This document shows positions 57,705-64,000 of a stretch of 64,000 bases of DNA, in pieces. The first letter of the stretch is position 1. Each line of letters starts with the position of its first letter. Location: positions 1 to 64,000 of the forward strand of contig NZ_BBWR01000009.1 of assembly GCF_001463905.1 (NCBI RefSeq), read 5' to 3'. Position numbers and translations under genes: made by a program. The notes beneath the pieces were generated by a model. The model saw only the letters and a list, made by a program, of their open reading frames with translations, was not told the DNA's origin and did no database searches. The DNA comes from Aureimonas frigidaquae (GTDB taxonomy: Bacteria > Pseudomonadota > Alphaproteobacteria > Rhizobiales > Rhizobiaceae).

Positions 57705-58874
57705 ATGGCCGTGAGCCGCGCAAAGAAGGGGCTGATCGCCGACTGGTGGTGGTCGATCGACCGCTGGTTGCTCGCTGCCTTCCTCATCCTGATGCTGGGG
57801 GGCATGATGCTGTCCTTCGCGGCCAGCCCGCCCGTGGCCGAGCGCATCGGGCTGGAGCCGTTCCACTTCGTCAAGCGGCATGCCGTCTTCCTGATTCCCT
57901 CCATCGCGGCCATGCTCGCCACCTCGCTGCTCACGCCGCATGGCATCCGCCGCATGTCGCTGATCATGCTCGTCATGGCGCTGGTGACCATGGTCCTGGC
58001 GCTCTTCTTCGGCATGGAGGTCAAGGGCGCCCGCCGCTGGATGTATTTCGGCCCCTTCGGCGTGCAGCCGTCCGAATTCATGAAGCCGGCCTTCGTCGTG
58101 GTCTGCGCCTGGCTCTTCGCCGAGCGGGCGCGCCGGCCCGACGTGCCCGGCAATCTGCTTTCGCTGATCCTTCTGATCGTGGTGGCGGCGCTGCTCGTGG
58201 CCCAGCCAGACCTTGGCCAGACGATCCTGACGGCCGGCGCCTGGGGCGGCCTGTTCTTCATGGCCGGCATGCCCTGGCTGTGGATCGTGGCGCTCGGCTC
58301 GGTGGCCGGCGTCGGCTTCTTCGGCGCCTACCTGACCTTCAGCCACGTGGCGAGCCGCATCGACCGCTTCCTGACCGGAGAGGGCGATACGTTCCAGACC
58401 GATACGGCGCGCGAGGCGATCATGCGTGGCGGCTGGTTCGGGCAGGGGCCGGGCGAGGGCACCGTCAAGCGCATCCTGCCGGACAGCCACACCGACTTCG
58501 CCTTCTCGGTCATTGCCGAGGAGTTCGGCATCGTCACCTGCATGCTGCTCGCGGCGGTGTTCTGCTTCGTGGTCGTGCGCGGGCTGCAGGTCGCCTTCCA
58601 GCAGCGCGATGCCTTCACGCGGCTTGCCATTTCCGGCCTCGTCATGATGTTCGGCATGCAATCCATCATCAACATGGCGGTGAACCTGCAGCTCATGCCG
58701 GCCAAGGGCATGACGCTGCCCTTCATCTCCTATGGCGGGTCGTCCATGCTGGCCGTCGCGATCTCGGCAGGTTTCGTCCTGGCGCTGACGCGCAAGCGGG
58801 CCGAGAACTCGTCCCAGACCGACCGGCTCATGACGCGCACGCTCGCGCTCAACACCGCGCTCGATGCGCGCTGA
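57705..58874 (+). CDS. ftsW: Septal peptidoglycan glycosyltransferase FtsW (SEDS family)
   Basis: 389 residues, ten transmembrane segments expected. SEDS landmarks are intact: [34 protein letters not shown], and the catalytic-region [15 protein letters not shown] with its Asp, and [10 protein letters not shown]. It polymerises lipid II at the septum and normally works as a complex with FtsI. Here the adjacent ftsI product lacks transpeptidase residues while FtsW keeps its own. Confidence 0.97.
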   Translation: MAVSRAKKGLIADWWWSIDRWLLAAFLILMLGGMMLSFAASPPVAERIGLEPFHFVKRHAVFLIPSIAAMLATSLLTPHGIRRMSLIMLVMALVTMVLALFFGMEVKGARRWMYFGPFGVQPSEFMKPAFVVVCAWLFAERARRPDVPGNLLSLILLIVVAALLVAQPDLGQTILTAGAWGGLFFMAGMPWLWIVALGSVAGVGFFGAYLTFSHVASRIDRFLTGEGDTFQTDTAREAIMRGGWFGQGPGEGTVKRILPDSHTDFAFSVIAEEFGIVTCMLLAAVFCFVVVRGLQVAFQQRDAFTRLAISGLVMMFGMQSIINMAVNLQLMPAKGMTLPFISYGGSSMLAVAISAGFVLALTRKRAENSSQTDRLMTRTLALNTALDAR

Positions 58875-58890
58875 AGGAACAGGCGGGGGC

Positions 58891-59994
58891 ATGGCGAAGA
58901 CTGTACTCATCGCGGCCGGCGGCACGGGCGGGCATCTCTTTCCGGCCGAAGCGCTGGCGCACGAGCTGACCCGCCGGGGCCATACGGTGCATCTGGCGAC
59001 GGACGCGCGGGCCAACCGCTTCGCCGGCCGTTTCCCGGCGGCGGAGGTCCATGTCGTGCCGTCGGCCACCTTCGGCTCGCGCAATCCGGTTGCTGTCCTG
59101 CGCACGCTCGTCAAGCTGTGGACGGGCCTGCGCACGGCCAGCGCGCTTCTGCGGGCGCTCAAGCCCGATGTGACGATCGGCTTCGGCGGCTACCCTTCCG
59201 TGCCGCCGGTCCTGGCCGCCACGCAGGCCGGCTGGCCGTCGATGATCCATGAACAGAACGCCGTCATGGGCCGCGCCAACCGGTTCCTCGCCAAGCGCGT
59301 CAGGACCATCGCGGCCGGCATTCCGCTGGATAGCGCGCCGGCCGAACTCGCCGCCAAGATCGTCGTGACAGGCAATCCCGTGCGGCCGGCCGTCCTGTCC
59401 GCCGCGCAGGCGCCCTATGCACCGAGCGGGCCCGGCGATCCCTTCCATCTGGTGGTGTTCGGCGGCAGCCAGGGCGCATCCTTCTTTTCGCAGGCCCTGC
59501 CGGCTGCCATAGGGCAACTGCCGGAGGCGCTCCGGCAGCGCCTTGTCGTGACCCAGCAGGCCCGCACGGACGACGAGACCGCCGTGCGCGAGGCCTATGC
59601 CGCCATGGGCATTCCGGCCGAGGTATCGCCCTTCTTCGGCGACATGGCGGAGCGGATCGGCCGTGCGCATCTCGTAATCAGCCGTTCCGGCGCGTCCACC
59701 GTCTCGGAGCTGGCCGTCATCGGCCGGCCGTCCATCCTGGTGCCCTATCCCTATGCGCTGGATCACGACCAGGCCGCCAATGCGGCGCGGCTGGAGCGCC
59801 AGGGCGGAACCATCGTCGCCCGCCAGGCCGATCTGTCGCCCGAGCGGCTGGCCGGCATGATCGGCGCTATCGCGTCCGATCCGCAGGACGCGGCCCGCAT
59901 GGCGGCCGCGGCGCAGGCCACCGGCATTCCCGATGCTGCGGCATTGCTGGCAGACCTCGTTGAGGCTATGCCCTCGCGCAGAACCAGCCGTTGA
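58891..59994 (+). CDS. murG: Undecaprenyldiphospho-muramoylpentapeptide beta-N-acetylglucosaminyltransferase MurG
   Basis: 367 residues. GT28 family: [16 protein letters not shown] at the N-terminus, [35 protein letters not shown], and [24 protein letters not shown] in the UDP-GlcNAc site. It converts lipid I to lipid II on the cytosolic membrane face. It starts 16 nt after ftsW. Confidence 0.98.
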   Translation: MAKTVLIAAGGTGGHLFPAEALAHELTRRGHTVHLATDARANRFAGRFPAAEVHVVPSATFGSRNPVAVLRTLVKLWTGLRTASALLRALKPDVTIGFGGYPSVPPVLAATQAGWPSMIHEQNAVMGRANRFLAKRVRTIAAGIPLDSAPAELAAKIVVTGNPVRPAVLSAAQAPYAPSGPGDPFHLVVFGGSQGASFFSQALPAAIGQLPEALRQRLVVTQQARTDDETAVREAYAAMGIPAEVSPFFGDMAERIGRAHLVISRSGASTVSELAVIGRPSILVPYPYALDHDQAANAARLERQGGTIVARQADLSPERLAGMIGAIASDPQDAARMAAAAQATGIPDAAALLADLVEAMPSRRTSR

Positions 59995-60022
59995 AGATCG
60001 ACGGAATGAAAGGACATGCCTC

Positions 60023-61438
60023 ATGAAGATGCCGCGCAATATCGGACCGGTTCACTTCATCGGAATCGGCGGCATCGGCATGAGCGGCATCGCCGAGGTG
60101 CTGGTCACCCTCGGCTACACGGTCCAGGGCTCTGACCAGAGCGAGAACGCCAATGTCCAACGGCTGCGCGACAAGGGCGTGACGGTGCATATCGGCCATG
60201 ATGCGGCCAATCTCGGCCAGGCCGAAGTGGTCGTGGTGTCGACGGCGATCCGCCGGGACAACCCCGAACTCGCCGCGGCGCGGGGCCGGCTCCTGCCCAT
60301 CGTGCGGCGCGCCGAAATGCTGGCCGAGCTGATGCGTTTCCGCCAGGCCATCGCCATCGGCGGCACGCACGGCAAGACGACGACCACCTCCATGGTGGCG
60401 ACGCTGCTCGATGCCGGCGGCATGGACCCGACCGTCGTCAATGGCGGCATCATCAACGCCTACGGCACCAATGCGCGCATGGGCGCGGGCGACTGGATGG
60501 TGGTGGAGGCGGACGAGTCCGACGGAACCTTCCTCAAGCTGCCGGCCGATGTGGCGGTCGTCACCAATATCGATCCCGAGCATCTCGACCATTACGGCAG
60601 CTTCGACAAGGTGCGTGAAGCGTTCCGGGCCTTTGTCGAGAACGTGCCCTTCTACGGCTTCGCCGTCATGTGCCTGGACCATCCGGAGGTGCAGAAGCTC
60701 GTCGCGCAGATCGAGGATCGGCGTGTGATCACCTATGGTGAAAACCCGCAGGCCGATGCGCGCTTCTTCAACGTGCGTTCCGTGGGTGGCAAGTCCACCT
60801 TCGACGTGGAACTGCGCGATCGTATCACCGACGCATCGGAGACGATGCGCGACCTGGTGCTTCCCATGCCGGGCCGCCACAACATCTCCAACGCCACGGC
60901 GGCCATTGCCACGGCGCATCAGCTGGGGATGACGCAGGCCGATATCCGCAAGGGGCTGGGCGCCTTCGGCGGGGTCAAGCGGCGCTTCACCCATACGGGC
61001 ACCGTCAACGGGATCGAGATCTTCGACGATTACGGCCACCACCCGGTCGAGATCCGCGCCGTCCTATCGGCCGCCCGATCGGCGGCGACGGGCCGGGTGA
61101 TCGCCGTCGTCCAGCCGCACCGCTTCACGCGGTTGCAGAGCCTGTTCAACGATTTCGCGGCCTGTTTCAACGATGCCGATACGGTGGTGCTCGCGCCCGT
61201 TTACGCGGCGGGGGAAGACCCCATTCCCGGCATCAACTCCGAAACGCTGGTCGATACGCTCAAGCTCGGCGGCCACCGCGATGCGCGCCTGATCGGCGGC
61301 CCGGCCGAACTGGCGCCGCTCATCGCCTCCATCGCCGCGCCGGGTGACATGGTCGTGTGCCTTGGCGCCGGCTCCGTGACGCAATGGGCCTATGCGCTCC
61401 CCAAAGAACTGGAAGCCCTGGCCGCGGAACGGGCATGA
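60023..61438 (+). CDS. murC: UDP-N-acetylmuramate--L-alanine ligase MurC
   Basis: 471 residues. [17 protein letters not shown] at the N-terminus, ATP site [51 protein letters not shown] and [10 protein letters not shown]. First ligase of the muramyl-peptide series. ATG at 60023 follows AAAGGA by 8 nt. It overlaps murB by 4 nt. Confidence 0.98.
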   Translation: MKMPRNIGPVHFIGIGGIGMSGIAEVLVTLGYTVQGSDQSENANVQRLRDKGVTVHIGHDAANLGQAEVVVVSTAIRRDNPELAAARGRLLPIVRRAEMLAELMRFRQAIAIGGTHGKTTTTSMVATLLDAGGMDPTVVNGGIINAYGTNARMGAGDWMVVEADESDGTFLKLPADVAVVTNIDPEHLDHYGSFDKVREAFRAFVENVPFYGFAVMCLDHPEVQKLVAQIEDRRVITYGENPQADARFFNVRSVGGKSTFDVELRDRITDASETMRDLVLPMPGRHNISNATAAIATAHQLGMTQADIRKGLGAFGGVKRRFTHTGTVNGIEIFDDYGHHPVEIRAVLSAARSAATGRVIAVVQPHRFTRLQSLFNDFAACFNDADTVVLAPVYAAGEDPIPGINSETLVDTLKLGGHRDARLIGGPAELAPLIASIAAPGDMVVCLGAGSVTQWAYALPKELEALAAERA

Positions 61439-62391
61439 TGGACGGCGCACGGCTTTTGACGGCCCTGGACCTGCCGCCGCTGCGCGGCAAGCTGTCCGCC
61501 GATGCGCCGATGGACAAGGTAACCTGGTTCCGCACCGGTGGCCCGGCCGAACTCCTGTTCCAGCCCGCGGATGAAGAGGACCTCGCCGCATTCCTGGCTG
61601 CCGTTCCGGACGAGATCGCCGTAACGGTGGTGGGGATCGGCTCCAACCTGATGGTGCGCGATGGCGGAATCCCCGGCATCGTCATCCGGCTGCCGCCCAA
61701 GGGCTTCGGCACCGTCGCGCCGGAGGGCCCGGGGCTCCTGCGTGCCGGGGCCGGCGCCTCGGACAAGCGGGTCGCCGCCGTGGCGCTGGAACTTGGCCTT
61801 GGCGGTTTCCACTTCCTGCACGGCATACCGGGATCGATCGGCGGCGCCCTGCGCATGAATGCCGGGGCGAACGGGGTCGAGACCGCCGAGCGGTTCATTT
61901 CTGCCCGGGCGATCGACCGCCGGGGACGGCTGGTCGATCTGACCGCCGCCGACATGGCCTTTCGCTACCGCCATTGCGATGCCGATGCGGGGCTTATCTT
62001 CACCTCTGCGCTCTTTAGCGGGCCACAGACCGCGCCGGAGACGATCCGCCAGGCCATGGACGATGTGCAGGCCCACCGCGAAGCGGCGCAGCCCGTGCGC
62101 GAGAAGACGGGCGGATCGACCTTCAAGAACCCGCCTGGTACCTCCGCCTGGGCAGAGGTCGACAAGGCCGGCTGCCGGGGCCTCAGCATCGGCGATGCGC
62201 AGATGTCTCAGATGCATTGCAACTTCATGATCAATCGCGGCGCGGCATCGGCCCATGACCTGGAGCTGCTGGGAGAGACGGTGCGCCGCCGCGTCTACGA
62301 GGCGTCGGGCATCGTTCTGGAATGGGAGATCCAAAGGATCGGCCTGCCGTTGGACGGGCGGGACGTGGCCCCGTTCCAACCTCCGCGTTGA
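61435..62391 (+). CDS. murB: UDP-N-acetylenolpyruvoylglucosamine reductase MurB
   Basis: 318 residues, type I MurB. FAD-binding [13 protein letters not shown] and [36 protein letters not shown], the serine-containing [10 protein letters not shown], and the C-terminal LEWEIQRIG glutamate. It makes UDP-MurNAc with NADPH. Twin ATGs at 61435 and 61438; the first overlaps the murC stop. Last gene before the CtrA-box gap. Confidence 0.97.
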   Translation: MMDGARLLTALDLPPLRGKLSADAPMDKVTWFRTGGPAELLFQPADEEDLAAFLAAVPDEIAVTVVGIGSNLMVRDGGIPGIVIRLPPKGFGTVAPEGPGLLRAGAGASDKRVAAVALELGLGGFHFLHGIPGSIGGALRMNAGANGVETAERFISARAIDRRGRLVDLTAADMAFRYRHCDADAGLIFTSALFSGPQTAPETIRQAMDDVQAHREAAQPVREKTGGSTFKNPPGTSAWAEVDKAGCRGLSIGDAQMSQMHCNFMINRGAASAHDLELLGETVRRRVYEASGIVLEWEIQRIGLPLDGRDVAPFQPPR

Positions 62392-62441
62392 CGGCGGGCC
62401 CGCATATGACCTTACGATTTTCTTAGCTTCGCCACACTCGG

Positions 62442-62456
62442 TTAACCAGCGCTTAA
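62442..62456. promoter_or_regulatory. CtrA-type box upstream of ddl-ftsQ
   Basis: TTAA-CCAGCGC-TTAA is an exact TTAA-N7-TTAA full site, with each half extended to TTAACC. It sits 56 bp before the ddl start in the only sizeable gap (120 nt) of the murB-ftsQ interval. CtrA is the cell-cycle master regulator of alphaproteobacteria. The -10 is not obvious, so activation and repression are both possible. Confidence 0.7.
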
Positions 62457-62511
62457 CCATCCGCACAGCATGAATGGGCTCTGTAACCTTTGGTGAAGGA
62501 GTTCGGTTTCG

Positions 62512-63432
62512 ATGCAGCGGCATGTGGCGGTCCTGATGGGCGGGATGTCGAGCGAAAGGCCGGTGAGCCTTTCCTCCGGCAATGCCTGTGCCGATGCGCT
62601 GGAGGCGGAAGGCTATCGCGTCACGCGTGTCGACGTGGGCCGCGATATCGCCTCGGTCCTGTCGGAACTGAAGCCCGACGTCGCCTTCAATGCCCTGCAT
62701 GGCCCCTTCGGAGAAGACGGCACCATCCAGGGCATTCTGGAGTTTCTGGAAATTCCCTACACGCATTCGGGCGTGCTGGCCTCGGCCCTGGCGATGAACA
62801 AGGTCAAGGCCAAGACGGTTGCCGTGGCGGCGGGCGTCGGCGTTGCCGAGCAGCTCCTGGTGGACCGGCTGGAGATCGCCCGCCGGCACGTCATGCAGCC
62901 GCCCTATGTGGTCAAGCCCATCTGCGAAGGGTCGAGCTTCGGCGTGGTGATCGTGCGGGACGGGCAGGAGCACCCTCCGCAGCAGCTTTCCGACCCGGCA
63001 TGGGGCTTCGGTGACATGGTCCTTGTGGAGCGCTTCGTGCCCGGCCGGGAACTGACCTGCGCCGTGATGGGCGATGAAGTCCTCGGCGTCTGCGAGATCG
63101 TGTCCAACGACCATGCCTTCTACGACTACGATGCCAAATACGCGCCCGGCGGCTCGTCCCACATCATTCCGGCCGAGCTGGATGCAGAGGTGACGGCGCG
63201 GGTCCAGGACTGGTCGCTGGCGGCGCATCGCGCCATCGGGTGCCGGGGCGTCTCGCGCTCGGACTTCCGCTACGATCCTTCGGCCGGCAGCGACGGCGTC
63301 GTCTGGCTGGAGATCAATACCCAGCCCGGCATGACCTCCACCTCTCTCGTGCCCGATATCGCGGCTGCCGGCGGACTGCCCTTTGGCAAGCTGCTCGACT
63401 GGATGGTGAGGGACGCATCATGCCGCCGGTAA
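62512..63432 (+). CDS. ddl: D-alanine--D-alanine ligase Ddl
   Basis: 306 residues. Motifs in order: [57 protein letters not shown] and [15 protein letters not shown]. It makes the D-Ala-D-Ala used by MurF. AAGGAG lies 10 nt before the ATG. The gene is separated from murB by the CtrA-box gap and overlaps ftsQ by 13 nt, so ddl-ftsQ probably forms its own transcription unit as well as reading through from upstream. Confidence 0.97.
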   Translation: MQRHVAVLMGGMSSERPVSLSSGNACADALEAEGYRVTRVDVGRDIASVLSELKPDVAFNALHGPFGEDGTIQGILEFLEIPYTHSGVLASALAMNKVKAKTVAVAAGVGVAEQLLVDRLEIARRHVMQPPYVVKPICEGSSFGVVIVRDGQEHPPQQLSDPAWGFGDMVLVERFVPGRELTCAVMGDEVLGVCEIVSNDHAFYDYDAKYAPGGSSHIIPAELDAEVTARVQDWSLAAHRAIGCRGVSRSDFRYDPSAGSDGVVWLEINTQPGMTSTSLVPDIAAAGGLPFGKLLDWMVRDASCRR

Positions 63433-64000
63433 GGGGAATCGGCCGGGCCGACCATTCCGACATGCGGCCGACCGGCCGCCTCGCCATGCGCACGCAGATC
63501 GCCATGCGCCGGTTGGCCGGTTATGCGCGCGTCTGCCAGGCGCTGCCGCTGCCGCGCTTTTCGGTTCTGGCCACGCTGGTGCTGGGCTCTTCGGCGCTCT
63601 ACGGCATGTCGAGCGGCGGCCACACGACGCAGGTCATCGATGCTTTGGCCGAACCGGTCGGCTTCGCCATCGAGCAGGTGGATGTGACCGGCGCGTCGGA
63701 AACATCGCAGATCGATATTCTGCAGACCATCTACGGCGTCGGCGCGCAGACCCTGCCGGGGCTGGATGTCGATGCGGCGCGCATGGCGCTGGAAGCCATG
63801 CCCTGGATCGCCTCGGCCAGCGTGACGAAGGTCTATCCCGGCCAACTCCTCGTGGAGGTGACCGAGAAGCAGCCCTTCGCCATCTGGCAGCGTGGACAGG
63901 ACCTGACCATCATCGACCGCAACGGCGTGGCGATCGTGCCCTTTGCGACGACGCGCTTCACCGAACTGCCGCTGGTGGTGGGTGAGGGCGCTGATACCAC
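63420..64000 (+). CDS. ftsQ: Cell division protein FtsQ (3' partial)
   Basis: The first 193 residues are visible. A basic cytosolic segment, one transmembrane helix ([17 protein letters not shown], about 49-65), then a POTRA domain ([21 protein letters not shown] is spread over its start) followed by the FtsQ beta domain ([29 protein letters not shown]). FtsQ recruits FtsL-FtsB and through them FtsW-FtsI. Start inside the last codons of ddl (ATG at 63420). The C-terminus lies beyond the window. Confidence 0.95.
   Translation, partial: MPPVRGIGRADHSDMRPTGRLAMRTQIAMRRLAGYARVCQALPLPRFSVLATLVLGSSALYGMSSGGHTTQVIDALAEPVGFAIEQVDVTGASETSQIDILQTIYGVGAQTLPGLDVDAARMALEAMPWIASASVTKVYPGQLLVEVTEKQPFAIWQRGQDLTIIDRNGVAIVPFATTRFTELPLVVGEGADT

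Overview
The window comes from a high-GC alphaproteobacterium, most likely a member of the Hyphomicrobiales (Rhizobiales). The evidence is an alphaproteobacterial RNase P RNA directly ahead of a division and cell wall (dcw) cluster in rhizobial order, a perfect CtrA-type box in front of ddl-ftsQ, an HWE-family histidine kinase, and a rhizobial-style sarcosine oxidase and glycine betaine locus. An Aurantimonadaceae-like genus is a guess from protein flavour only.

Layout. 1-7179 (minus): glycine betaine to sarcosine, as gbcA-gbcB-regulator-dgcA-dgcB, with dgcB cut by the window edge. 7511-14007 (minus): soxB-soxD-soxA-soxG-sdaA, taking sarcosine to glycine and, through a serine hydroxymethyltransferase not seen here, serine to pyruvate. 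14145-17431: acetoacetyl-CoA synthetase and a divergent MFS carrier. 17428-22070: a TPP-riboswitch-controlled thiCOSGE operon. 22254-27041: GntR regulator, serine hydrolase, RNase T2-like protein, Dabb protein and ettA. 27167-33276: an HWE histidine kinase, a single-domain response regulator and two TPR/GT41 O-GlcNAc-transferase-like proteins interleaved. 33487-41064: DedA, DUF2293, an ArsR-methyltransferase fusion with metF behind a clear operator, a CHAD-ParA pair, a 28-residue membrane peptide gene with its own terminator, a type III PLP decarboxylase and a DUF4112 protein. 41171-47773: peptidoglycan-active enzymes (MltB-like and Slt-like transglycosylases, GH25 lipoprotein, AmpD-like amidase) mixed with a His-tailed MFS carrier, a P-loop kinase-like protein and a TerB/DnaJ protein. 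47841-48232: rnpB. 48482-64000: mraZ-rsmH-ftsL-ftsI-murE-murF-mraY-murD-ftsW-murG-murC-murB, then ddl-ftsQ (ftsQ cut by the window edge).

The most notable observation is in ftsI (50482-52212). The reading frame is intact, translationally coupled to its neighbours and recognisable over its full length. All three penicillin-binding catalytic motifs are nevertheless replaced: SxxK by T-T-A-T, SxN by S-S-A and KTG by Q-T-G. The dcw-encoded septal transpeptidase therefore looks like a pseudoenzyme kept for structure, while its glycosyltransferase partner FtsW keeps its key residues. Secondary points are a reversed MraZ operator, a CtrA box before ddl-ftsQ, the kinase/GT41/receiver cluster, the CHAD-ParA operon, an RNase T2 lacking its catalytic glutamate, and the tiny membrane peptide.

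All calls come from reading the sequence and recalled family knowledge. No database search was run.
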